From the NCBI RefSeq assembly GCF_009932555.1, contig NZ_BLJO01000002.1:413907-477906 (forward strand): a stretch of 64,000 nt of DNA, read 5' to 3'. Positions 8,183-16,603 of this stretch are shown piece by piece. The position numbers and the translations under genes were made by a program. Position 1 is the stretch's first letter; each line of letters opens with the position of its first letter. The notes under the pieces were generated by a model. The model was not told where the DNA came from, did not search any database, and saw nothing but the letters and a program-made list of their open reading frames with translations. Origin of the DNA: Steroidobacter agaridevorans (GTDB lineage: Bacteria; Pseudomonadota; Gammaproteobacteria; Steroidobacterales; Steroidobacteraceae).

Positions 8183-9877
8183 TCAGCGTGCGTTCAGTCG
8201 CTCCATCAGATCGAGCCGGGCTCGCCAGGGATCGGGGGCGGCGATCGGGGCGCCGCTCGATGAGAAGTCGAGGATGGCATCGGCCGCGGCGTTGTAGGCC
8301 GGCCAGGTCGGACGACTTGCGCCATTCGGATTGCCGGTTCGTGCAAAGGCTACCCAGTAATCGCACATCGCCGCGGCGATTCGTCCGTCCGCGGGCGAAA
8401 CGATATCGCCATGGACTGCGCTCAGCAGATCGAAGGCATACGGAACGTCGGTCGCATGCTGAGCGCCATACGGAGAGCCGCTGCGCTTCGCTTCGAGCAC
8501 ATACGAGAATCGAAATGCGTAGACCCGGCGCAATTGGCTCATCGAGCGAGCGATGAAGCGCGCGGGCTCGACCATGGCTCGATCCGAGCCGATCGCGTTG
8601 TTGATTCGCTTCAGATCGCCGTCCCCGGTCGGATCGTAGGCCGAGCGAGCTGTGCCGGCATCCGCGCCGAAGATGGCGAACGCATCCTCGACACTCTTCG
8701 CATAGCTGAGACTGAGATCCGAACTGGTCGCGCCGACAATGAGGGGCACCGGATGTTGACGACCGGCTGCATAGGCCTCTTCCGGCGACTCGACGAACAG
8801 CTTCCCATCGATCACGGGACCGCTGAACAGCGCCCTGTCGGGCACCAGCAGGCCGACCATGTTGAGTCCGGACGTGACTGCGTCGGCGCTGAGCTCGCGC
8901 AATTTGGCGAGTGCGGCGGCATCGGCGCCCTCTATGCCTTTGCTCTTCGCGAACTTGATTCCGAGGGTCGCAGCGCTGACGGCGTCCGGCACATCCTTGG
9001 CCAGATCGCGTGTCCGCACGAGCTTGCGACCGCCGCCGGATTGGATGATCGCTCGATCGAACAAGCCACTCGTCGACGGCGACGTAAGCAGCATATTGAT
9101 GGAGATGCCGCCCGCGGATTCACCGACGACCGTGATGTTGTTGGCGTCACCGCCAAAGCGATCGATGTTGTTCCGGACCCAGCGCAAGGCCGCGATCTGA
9201 TCCATCAGTCCGTAGTTGCCTTTCGCTTCCTCGGCGTGCTCTGCACTCAATGCCGGGAGGGCAAAGAACCCGAAGCGGCCAAGCCGATAGTTGAAGCTCA
9301 CGAAAACTGCGTCACGCGCGGCCACGCCTTCGCCCGTCGAATCGGGCGACGAAGATCCGCCATTGACGAAGCCGCCGCCGTGGATCCAGACCATCACCGG
9401 CAACTTGCGAGCGTCCGACGCGGGCCGCCAGATATTCAGATAGAGACAATCCTCGGCGACTGGATGGCGACCTTGCGTGGGTGTCGGCCCGAAGGGCGCT
9501 TGCATGCAATCGGCACTCAACCGCCTCGCATCGAGAACTTCCTTCCAAGGATCGACAGGCTGAGGTGCTCGCCAACGCAGGTCGCCGACCGGCGGCTTTG
9601 CGTAGGGAATGCCGCGAAATACCGCCAGGTTGTTTTCAATGACGCCCTGGACGACGCCACTTGCGGTGCTGATTCGCGTAACCGGCGCAACATCACTCGC
9701 ATATGCGACGCTACTCAGCACGAGCAGGACGGCCAGCAAAATTGCACGGATGCCGACAACCGGCGTGCAACTCACGCGATGAACATGGCGATGCTGGTCG
9801 CCTGCATCGCCTGCCGGTATGCGGCGAGCAGGTGCGCATTGTGGTGCGAATGCGAGCCAGGTTGCGCGGCCGCTCAT
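8183..9877 (-). CDS. Type-B carboxylesterase
   Basis: Serine esterase of the para-nitrobenzyl esterase/cholinesterase fold, 564 residues from the ATG at 9877. Key motifs are AEDCLYLNIW, the oxyanion-hole stretch IHGGGFVNGG, and the nucleophile elbow VVGESAGGISIN. A hydrophobic segment (ILLAVLLVLSSVAYA) at about residues 45-59 looks like a signal peptide. The ATG overlaps the GH3 stop in an ATGA, but it leaves about 40 residues before the hydrophobic core. A GTG at 9775 would give a normal-length signal peptide and may be the true start. As the last gene of the TonB receptor-GH1-tetR-GH3 operon it probably deacylates an esterified glycoside. Confidence 0.85.
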   Translation of the reverse strand: MSGRATWLAFAPQCAPARRIPAGDAGDQHRHVHRVSCTPVVGIRAILLAVLLVLSSVAYASDVAPVTRISTASGVVQGVIENNLAVFRGIPYAKPPVGDLRWRAPQPVDPWKEVLDARRLSADCMQAPFGPTPTQGRHPVAEDCLYLNIWRPASDARKLPVMVWIHGGGFVNGGSSSPDSTGEGVAARDAVFVSFNYRLGRFGFFALPALSAEHAEEAKGNYGLMDQIAALRWVRNNIDRFGGDANNITVVGESAGGISINMLLTSPSTSGLFDRAIIQSGGGRKLVRTRDLAKDVPDAVSAATLGIKFAKSKGIEGADAAALAKLRELSADAVTSGLNMVGLLVPDRALFSGPVIDGKLFVESPEEAYAAGRQHPVPLIVGATSSDLSLSYAKSVEDAFAIFGADAGTARSAYDPTGDGDLKRINNAIGSDRAMVEPARFIARSMSQLRRVYAFRFSYVLEAKRSGSPYGAQHATDVPYAFDLLSAVHGDIVSPADGRIAAAMCDYWVAFARTGNPNGASRPTWPAYNAAADAILDFSSSGAPIAAPDPWRARLDLMERLNAR

Positions 9878-12147
9878 GACCTGCGCGTGTCCTCATTCAC
9901 TGTCGAATGCTTCGGCTCGAGCTTGGCCTCGCCATGAATCGCGCGTTTTGCAGCCGATGGCCCCACGAACACGCGAAACTTTCCAGCTGCCCGATGCCAG
10001 CCTTTCTCGCGCTCATACGATGCGAGCAGCCGCGGATCCGCTTCGATGGTGACCGTCCGCGACTCGCCCGGCTGGAGCTCGACGCGGTGCCAGCCAACGA
10101 GACGATGCGTACGGCCTGGCGGCGCTGCATAGAGCTGAGCCGTTTCGATGCCAGGTCGAGATCCGGTGTTGGTCAGTTTGAAGGTGGCGCGCAATTCGGC
10201 GCCAACATTGAGGCGAAGATCGCGGTAAGTAAATGTGGTGTACGTCAGCCCGTGCCCGAAAGCGAACAACGGTTCGGCTTTCGCGCGTTCGAACCAGCGA
10301 TAACCGACATCGCTGCCTTCCTCGAAGTGAATCGCGAACGGCTCGACCGGCGCACCCAATCCAAACGGAGTGCGGCGAGCGGGATCGAATCCGGGAATCG
10401 CCGGTCGCGGCAACTGATCGGCGCTGCGTGGGAAGGTCATCGGCAAGCGTCCCGAGGGCGACACGATGCCGGTCAGAATCTTTGCAATCGCTTGACCGCC
10501 TCGCTGTCCCGGATACCAGGCCTGCAGCACCGCGCCAACTTTGCTCAGCCACGGCATGCCGGTCGGATTGCCGGTCTCGAGCACGACGACGGCGTGCGGC
10601 TTGACGGAAGCGACGGCGTCGATCAAGGCGTCCTGCGCATGAGGCAGACTGAAATCCGCCGAGTCCATGCCCTCCTCTTCGGCCCTGGTCGCAAACACGA
10701 TGGCAACGTCGACAGCGCGGGCAAGCTCTGCGGCACGCTTCGGATCGGCGCCGTCGTCAAACTCGAACTGCGTGTCCGAGCGCAACTCCTTCAGCGCTTG
10801 CAACGGCGAGGACAATCCATAAACCGGCGCAAGCAGCGCTGCGATTCCTTCACGGCCACGCTTATCGAGAAAGTGCCCGCCATACGGCATCACTTGCGAC
10901 GATCCGCCACCGGAGAGCACGCCGCGATCGGCGAATCCGCCGATGACAGCAACGCGCTTCGCATTCTTCGCCAGCGGCAACACGCCATCGTTCTTCAGCA
11001 ACACCATGCCGGACAAGGCGACGCGCTCGGCCACATCAGCGTGCGCCACCTGATCGATCGCACGGCCGGGCTGTGCTGGATTGTCGATCGCCCCAATCGC
11101 GAAGAAGCTGCGCACGATACGCTGAGCTGCCTCGGCGACGCGCTGCGCTGGAATCCCACCTTTGCCGACGGCTTCCTTCAAGCCGCCGAAATACGGCTCG
11201 TCTTGCGGCGATTCCTGATCGAGCCCGGCCGTGAGGGATGCCTGCAGGCTGTGCACCGCGCCCCAGTCGGACATGACCCAACCCGGGTACTGCCATTCGC
11301 CCTTCAACACCGTCTGGAGCAGAAACGAATTCTCACAGGCGTAAGCGCCATTGATCCGGTTGTATGCGCACATGACCGCACCCGGCTGGCCCTGCTCTAT
11401 CGCAATCTGAAAAGCGAGCAGATCCGATTCGCGGAGCGCGGCCTCGTCGATCACGGCATCGTGAACGAAACGTCCGGTCTCCTGGCTGTTCAGCGCGAAA
11501 TGTTTGGTCGTGGCAATCACATGCTGGCTTTGAATGCCCGCGATCTGCTCGCCGATGATGATTCCAGAGAGCAAAGGATCTTCGCCGGCATACTCGAAGT
11601 TGCGGCCATTGCGTGGCTCACGAGTGAGATTCACACCGCCAGCGAGCTGAACATTGAAGCCCTTCGCATGCGCCTCGGCGCCGACCATGCGGCCTGCCTC
11701 ACGCGCCAGCGCCGGATCGAACGTCGCGGCCAATGCCAGGCTCGCAGGCAGCGACGTCGCCTCATCGCCTCGGCGCACGAATCCACCCAGATTCGCGACG
11801 CCCAGGCTCGCATCCGACATCTGCTGCGCCGGCATGCCGACGCGCGGAATGCCTGCGACGAATCCTGCCGAGCCGATCGCGCCCTTCGGCGTGTACTTGC
11901 GCATCGATTCCGGAACCGTGGGCGGCAACGGCACGCCCAACGACAACAATCCGAAACCCGATTCGGTGCGCAGCAGGGAAATCTGCTCATCGAGCGACAT
12001 GGCATCGACCATGGAACGCGCACGCTCATCCGCAGGCAGCGAGCGATCTTCCCAGGCGCGCGCATTCGATGTTTCGGCCAGCGCCTCTGACAGCAGCGCA
12101 CTTCCCATCAGCAGCACGCCGGTGAGCGTCTTCATTCCCGTGGACAT
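9874..12147 (-). CDS. Glycoside hydrolase family 3 beta-glucosidase-like
   Basis: A 757-residue exo-acting glycosidase with a signal peptide ending near SEALA (about residue 24), hence periplasmic. The layout is GH3 N domain, GH3 C domain, and a fibronectin III-like end (NVGAELRATFKLTNTGSRPG). VMSDWGAVHS contains the family's catalytic Asp nucleophile, and KHFALNSQE is a conserved substrate-site segment. It starts 3 bases after the tetR stop and its own stop overlaps the esterase ATG. The likely action is removal of terminal beta-glucosyl or related sugars from material imported by the operon's TonB receptor. The exact sugar is not certain. Confidence 0.9.
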   Translation of the reverse strand: MSTGMKTLTGVLLMGSALLSEALAETSNARAWEDRSLPADERARSMVDAMSLDEQISLLRTESGFGLLSLGVPLPPTVPESMRKYTPKGAIGSAGFVAGIPRVGMPAQQMSDASLGVANLGGFVRRGDEATSLPASLALAATFDPALAREAGRMVGAEAHAKGFNVQLAGGVNLTREPRNGRNFEYAGEDPLLSGIIIGEQIAGIQSQHVIATTKHFALNSQETGRFVHDAVIDEAALRESDLLAFQIAIEQGQPGAVMCAYNRINGAYACENSFLLQTVLKGEWQYPGWVMSDWGAVHSLQASLTAGLDQESPQDEPYFGGLKEAVGKGGIPAQRVAEAAQRIVRSFFAIGAIDNPAQPGRAIDQVAHADVAERVALSGMVLLKNDGVLPLAKNAKRVAVIGGFADRGVLSGGGSSQVMPYGGHFLDKRGREGIAALLAPVYGLSSPLQALKELRSDTQFEFDDGADPKRAAELARAVDVAIVFATRAEEEGMDSADFSLPHAQDALIDAVASVKPHAVVVLETGNPTGMPWLSKVGAVLQAWYPGQRGGQAIAKILTGIVSPSGRLPMTFPRSADQLPRPAIPGFDPARRTPFGLGAPVEPFAIHFEEGSDVGYRWFERAKAEPLFAFGHGLTYTTFTYRDLRLNVGAELRATFKLTNTGSRPGIETAQLYAAPPGRTHRLVGWHRVELQPGESRTVTIEADPRLLASYEREKGWHRAAGKFRVFVGPSAAKRAIHGEAKLEPKHSTVNEDTRRS

Positions 12148-12150
12148 GGA

Positions 12151-12837
12151 TTACCTGGAGCTTCGTTTCTTCTTGGGTCGACCGGTTTCACCCGGCACCT
12201 GCAGCACTTCCGCGTCGAGGGCCGCTGTCAGCATCTGGCGCAGCAGTTCGATGGACTCATCGATCTCGGCTGGCTCATTCGTCAACACACGAGCGACCGA
12301 CAAGCCACGCAGCGCCCATACAAACAATCGCGTGGCAGCGGCCGACGTGCGGCCATTGGCCGCGCCAATGATCGCGCCCGCCTGTCGAAAGGAGTCCTGC
12401 TCGATCTCTTTTTGCAGAGGCTTGAGCCGTGCCGAAAGCTCTGGATCGCTGCGCGACCCTTGCAACACCTCAAGCGCAGCCACGGCCGCGGGCCGGCGCA
12501 GCACTTCCCAAGCGACCTTCGGAAAGGCGAGCAGTCGCTCACGAGCATCGGCGAGCGGGCCGAGCGCTTTTTGATAGAGCGCTATGTCTTCCTCGTACAC
12601 CACTTTCACGACGTACAGCATCAAGTCCACTTTGCTCGGGAACTGATGCAGCATGGCTCCGCGACTGACCCCCGACTCCTCACAAACGACCATCGTGGTC
12701 GTCGCGGCATAGCCTCGGGTGTGCAGCGAGTCGATCGCGGCTTCGAGCAACCGGGCGCGGGTGGCGGCGCTGCGGTCTTCCTGCGTACGTCGAATCGCTG
12801 GCTTGGTCGATTTGGCAGATTTCACTGTTGTTGTCAT
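12151..12837 (-). CDS. TetR-family transcriptional regulator
   Basis: A 228-residue repressor-type protein. The N-terminal helix-turn-helix follows a basic lead (SAATRARLLEAAIDSLHTRG, then VVCEESGVSRGAMLHQFPSK). The rest is a helical ligand-binding domain. I place the start at ATG 12837, which overlaps the GH1 stop in an ATGA; the frame continues upstream but inside GH1. It lies inside the glycoside operon, so it is made with the enzymes it probably controls. The double palindrome at 16506-16540 in front of the operon is the likely operator. The inducer may be a released sugar or aglycone, which is inference. Confidence 0.88.
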   Translation of the reverse strand: MTTTVKSAKSTKPAIRRTQEDRSAATRARLLEAAIDSLHTRGYAATTTMVVCEESGVSRGAMLHQFPSKVDLMLYVVKVVYEEDIALYQKALGPLADARERLLAFPKVAWEVLRRPAAVAALEVLQGSRSDPELSARLKPLQKEIEQDSFRQAGAIIGAANGRTSAAATRLFVWALRGLSVARVLTNEPAEIDESIELLRQMLTAALDAEVLQVPGETGRPKKKRSSR

Positions 12838-14144
12838 CCCGGTGGCGATCCCCGCCGCGCCATGCGGCCGAGATGATGAGCGCTGGGTTTGGCAGTACGG
12901 ACGAACGTCGTGCGATCCACCGAGACCAGGCCGAACTTCGGCCCGAACCCGGCAACCCACTCCCAATTGTCCAGCAGCGACCAGTGAATGTAACCACGGA
13001 CATCGATGCCGTCACAAAGACAAGCGGACACACCCGCGACGGCGCGATCGATGAAGGCAACCCGCCGAGTGTCGTCCTCGGTCGCGACGCCGTTCTCCGT
13101 GACGTAGATCGGCCGATTCGAATGGCGGGCCACGGCTCTGATGACACCCTCGAGCGCCTCGGGCGCGAAGGGATAACCCATCTGAGTGAGCTCGATCCCG
13201 CGCTCGGGTGGCAAGTCCGATTCGCCCTCGACCACGCTATAGGTGTAGTTCTGCACGCCGATATAGTCGCCGTTGGCGGCCAGCCACGGCAGCATGACTT
13301 CGCCCTGCTTTCGTGCGATGGCCTCCGCAGAGCCGCGTTCGTCGTTCAACGACAGCGTCACGCCCACCGGGAATCGCCCCGCCGAGGCTTGCTTGATCGC
13401 ATCGTAGGCGCGGTTGTGTGCCTCGATCATGATGGGCTGTTGAATGCGGAAGTCGCTCAACATCGGCGGGCTCCATTTCGCCGCGCCGATGCTGGTGCGC
13501 GCCAGCTCGCGAGCCGCGACGATGTGGGGTCGTAGCGGACGAATGGCCGGCGACCAGCTGACCAGCGCGCCCAAGTTAGGCTCGTTGAACGTCGCCGCGA
13601 TGCCGATCAGATCGCCGAGCTCTCGCGCGATGAGAGAACAGTAATTTACGAAAGGCTCGATACCGTCCCTGGTCTCGAAACCGCCGGCTGCGGCGAACCA
13701 GCGCGGCGTCGTGAAATGATTGAATGTCACGAACGGCGTCATGCCGTGCTTGCGGATCGTCTCGAGCACGCGCCGGTAATAAGCGATCGCGGCGTTGGAA
13801 ATCCGCCCCCGCTCCGGCTCGATGCGCGACCACTCGATCGAGAATCGGTGCGTGTTGAAGCCGAGCGACGCCGCGAGAGCGATGTCTTCATTCACCCGGT
13901 TATAGGCATCGACTGCATCGCCGGAAGGGTCCTTGAAGATCGACGGCTTCGTGTGCTCCATCACCCAGAGATCGCTGGCGTAGTTGCCGCCTTCGATCTG
14001 ATAGGCCGCACCAGCGCTGCCCCAGAGGAATTTCTCCGCCTTCGTTTGCTTGCTCGTGGCCGCGGCGCCGGACGACGCGGCACCGGCCAACAACGATCCG
14101 CCTACCAGCAGCAACGCGGAGCGGCGATCCATCTTCATGGTCAT
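12834..14144 (-). CDS. Glycoside hydrolase family 1 beta-glucosidase-like
   Basis: A 436-residue GH1 enzyme of near-normal length. TFNEPN carries the acid/base Glu and YVTENGVA the nucleophile Glu. The substrate motif FLWGSAGAAYQIEG is at the N terminus, and the C-terminal part has HWSLLDNWEWVAGFGPKFG. The leader MDRRSALLLVGGSLLAGAA resembles a twin-arginine signal, which is unusual for GH1 enzymes (most are cytoplasmic), so export to the periplasm is likely. The gene follows the TonB receptor by 10 bases and overlaps tetR by four. Having GH1 and GH3 together suggests sequential trimming of a beta-glycoside. Confidence 0.92.
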   Translation of the reverse strand: MTMKMDRRSALLLVGGSLLAGAASSGAAATSKQTKAEKFLWGSAGAAYQIEGGNYASDLWVMEHTKPSIFKDPSGDAVDAYNRVNEDIALAASLGFNTHRFSIEWSRIEPERGRISNAAIAYYRRVLETIRKHGMTPFVTFNHFTTPRWFAAAGGFETRDGIEPFVNYCSLIARELGDLIGIAATFNEPNLGALVSWSPAIRPLRPHIVAARELARTSIGAAKWSPPMLSDFRIQQPIMIEAHNRAYDAIKQASAGRFPVGVTLSLNDERGSAEAIARKQGEVMLPWLAANGDYIGVQNYTYSVVEGESDLPPERGIELTQMGYPFAPEALEGVIRAVARHSNRPIYVTENGVATEDDTRRVAFIDRAVAGVSACLCDGIDVRGYIHWSLLDNWEWVAGFGPKFGLVSVDRTTFVRTAKPSAHHLGRMARRGSPPG

Positions 14145-14154
14145 ACCGACTCGC

Positions 14155-16440
14155 TCAGAACTTCGCCGTGACGTTGACGCCGACCGTCCGGAACGCGTCC
14201 GGGCTCATGATTCGATAGTAGCCGCCGGGATTCAATGTGCCCGAGGCGTACGGCGCATAGAAATGTTCGTCCAGCAGGTTGCGTGCATAGACACCGATGC
14301 GCCAGGCGCCATTGTCCTTGCCGAAGCCCAGGTTGGCGTTGAGGATGCCGTAGTCCTCGATGCGTGCCCGAGGATCGGCGATCGTCGCCTGTGCCTCGCT
14401 GCGCCACGACCAGTTCACGCTCGCATCGAAGGCGTATTCGCTGCCGATCGAATGCGTATAGGCGCCACGTAACAGATACGTCCACTCCGGCGCATTCGGC
14501 AGCTCCTCGCCCTCGTAGTTCGCTACTTGCAAGCCGCTGACCGGATCGACATAGCAACCCTGACCGACCACGCCCGATACCGGCTGCCCGGCATAGCATG
14601 CAGCGGAGTAGTCTTCGAACTTCGCATCGTTGTAGGTAACGGCGGCGGAAACATCGAAGCCCGGCGTGACGCGCACGGTCGATTCCAGCTCCACGCCGCG
14701 CGAGCGCATCAACCCTGCATTCGACAGCGCGAACGCGGGCGGAGAAACATTGAGATCGAGCGTCTGGGCCTGGAAGTCCTCGAAGTCCGACCAATACAAC
14801 GCGGCGTTCAGCGTCATCCGGCCGTCCAGCAGCGTCGATTTCATGCCGGCTTCGTAGCTTTTCACCGTTTCGGGCTCGATTTCGCGCGCGATGCCGCCGG
14901 TGCCATCGATGGCCGGGCCCTTGTAGCCGGTGGCGTAAGTCACATACAGCATCAGGTCGGAGTTGGGTTGATACTGCAGGCCGACGCGGCCAGAAACATT
15001 CTCGTCGCTCACTTTGCCGTCATAGGGCAGCAGCACACCGAGCGGCACTGCCGGATACGGCAGCGGCGAGATCACCATCTTGCCTTCGACTTCATCGTGC
15101 GTGTATCGCAGACCCGCAATCAGCTTCAGCGTATCGGTGAAGTCGAAGCCGATCTGACCGAAGCCCGCGATGCTCTGATTCGAGCCGGTTTGATCGCGCC
15201 GGCCGCCGCCGAGCACGACCGGGCGGCCAAACAAGCCATAGTAGTTGCCGACCTGAGATGCCCAGCCACTGAGATCGGTGTCGAAGTAGTACGCGCCGAT
15301 CACGTACTCGAAGCGTCGATCGGTCGGCGAAGTCAAACGCACTTCCTGCGTGAACTGACTGTTATCGACGCCGCCGTCGCTGTTGTTGAAAATATTCACC
15401 GGCGCAGCGTCGATGTCGCTGAGCTGCGTGGTCTGCACTTCACGATAGGCGCTGATCGAGGTCAGTGTGTGATCGCCGATCTGATACTCGAGCTTGAGCG
15501 AGCCGGCGTCCACCGAGGTATCGGCAGTCCAGTCGCCATCCTGATAGCTCTTGTACACGCCGTGACCCGGGCGCACATCGAACGAAGCGAACTGCGAGTT
15601 GAACAACGCGCTGGTGCCGAGCGACTCGATGGTATGAGCGTCGCGCGCGAAGCCTTCCTGATGCTCGCCACTGAGCAGCACGGACAGCCGGTCGGTCGCC
15701 CACCACAGCAATTTGGCTCGAACGCCGCTGTTCTCACGATCGCCGATGTCGCCGTCGCGACGCAGGTATGGAATGGCGCCATCCTGGGCCTGGTAATAAC
15801 CCGATACGCGAAACGCAGCAGTTTCCCCGATCGGCAGATTCAGGTTGCCGCGAGCGATCTGCTCCTCGCGCTCGCCATATGAAAGACTCAGATCGCCCGA
15901 GAGGTCCTGCAGCTTCGGATCCTTGGTCACGATCTGGATCACACCGGCCGATGAGTTCTTGCCGAACAAGGTTCCCTGCGGGCCGCGCAACACCTCGACG
16001 CGCTCCACATCGCTGAAGCCGGTCGCGCCGGGATCGCGCGATGTGCCGATGACGACGCCATCGACCACCAGACCGACGGTCTGTTCGACGCCGCTATCGT
16101 AGGTTTGCGTGCCGACGCCACGGATTTGATATCCGCCGCCGTTCGAGACCGGGTTCGTGGAGGAGAATGTGACGTTGGGCGCGAGGTACTGCAGGTCCGT
16201 GACTTCGCGGAAGTTCGACTGCGCCAGCACGTCTCCCGACACTGCGGTGACCGCAACCGGCACGTCCTGGAGTCCCTCTTCGCGACGGGTCGCCGTCACG
16301 ATGATGGTTTCGAGGCGGTACTGCTCTTGCGGCGCCGGCGCGGAGTCCTGAGCCAGAGCTGCATTCGAAGATATTGCCGCCGCGCTCGCCGCGGACAGGC
16401 ACAGGGCCGCGCGCACCGATCTGGAAACTACCCCGCTCAT
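14155..16440 (-). CDS. TonB-dependent outer-membrane receptor
   Basis: A 761-residue receptor: signal peptide to about residue 31 (SNAALAQ), plug domain (VTATRREEGLQDVPVAVTAV, then RGVGTQTYDSGVEQ, and VEVLRGPQGTLFGKN), and a 22-strand barrel ending in Phe (VTAKF). An SD-like GGGGGAG stands before the ATG. It is the first gene of the operon with GH1, tetR, GH3 and esterase genes, so it most likely imports a glycosylated substrate rather than iron. The plug type is common among sphingomonad and xanthomonad receptors. Ligand unknown. Confidence 0.93.
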   Translation of the reverse strand: MSGVVSRSVRAALCLSAASAAAISSNAALAQDSAPAPQEQYRLETIIVTATRREEGLQDVPVAVTAVSGDVLAQSNFREVTDLQYLAPNVTFSSTNPVSNGGGYQIRGVGTQTYDSGVEQTVGLVVDGVVIGTSRDPGATGFSDVERVEVLRGPQGTLFGKNSSAGVIQIVTKDPKLQDLSGDLSLSYGEREEQIARGNLNLPIGETAAFRVSGYYQAQDGAIPYLRRDGDIGDRENSGVRAKLLWWATDRLSVLLSGEHQEGFARDAHTIESLGTSALFNSQFASFDVRPGHGVYKSYQDGDWTADTSVDAGSLKLEYQIGDHTLTSISAYREVQTTQLSDIDAAPVNIFNNSDGGVDNSQFTQEVRLTSPTDRRFEYVIGAYYFDTDLSGWASQVGNYYGLFGRPVVLGGGRRDQTGSNQSIAGFGQIGFDFTDTLKLIAGLRYTHDEVEGKMVISPLPYPAVPLGVLLPYDGKVSDENVSGRVGLQYQPNSDLMLYVTYATGYKGPAIDGTGGIAREIEPETVKSYEAGMKSTLLDGRMTLNAALYWSDFEDFQAQTLDLNVSPPAFALSNAGLMRSRGVELESTVRVTPGFDVSAAVTYNDAKFEDYSAACYAGQPVSGVVGQGCYVDPVSGLQVANYEGEELPNAPEWTYLLRGAYTHSIGSEYAFDASVNWSWRSEAQATIADPRARIEDYGILNANLGFGKDNGAWRIGVYARNLLDEHFYAPYASGTLNPGGYYRIMSPDAFRTVGVNVTAKF

Positions 16441-16505
16441 GGTCTCCCCCTTTTGTAGTGTTGAGTGCCCGGCTCCGCCGCCGCGGAAGGCTCGTGACGG
16501 TTCCA

Positions 16506-16540
16506 GTCAATCATGACTAGTATTTCTAGTCAATACTGAC
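16506..16540. promoter_or_regulatory. Double palindromic operator between TonB operon and GH20-SGNH gene
   Basis: The 35-base site reads GTCA-N4-TGACTAG-N5-CTAGTCA-N4-TGAC and is symmetric about its centre. It can be seen as two GTCA-N4-TGAC boxes with centres 23 bases apart, or as a perfect 7-base inverted repeat (16514-16520 and 16526-16532) with flanking half-sites. Such paired dyads suit two TetR dimers. It lies 65 bases from the TonB receptor start and 63 bases from the GH20 start, so one regulator could control both directions. Binding by the operon's TetR is inference. Confidence 0.7.
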
Positions 16541-16603
16541 CAGAAGTTGAGAGTGCCGCGGCGATTCGTTACATTCTGGCCATCAGGGGGAGCGGTGCAT
16601 CCG

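Noticed and set aside
9907..12090. A 727-codon open frame on the plus strand
   Set aside because: It is antisense to the GH3 gene, whose motifs and signal peptide are clear on the other strand.
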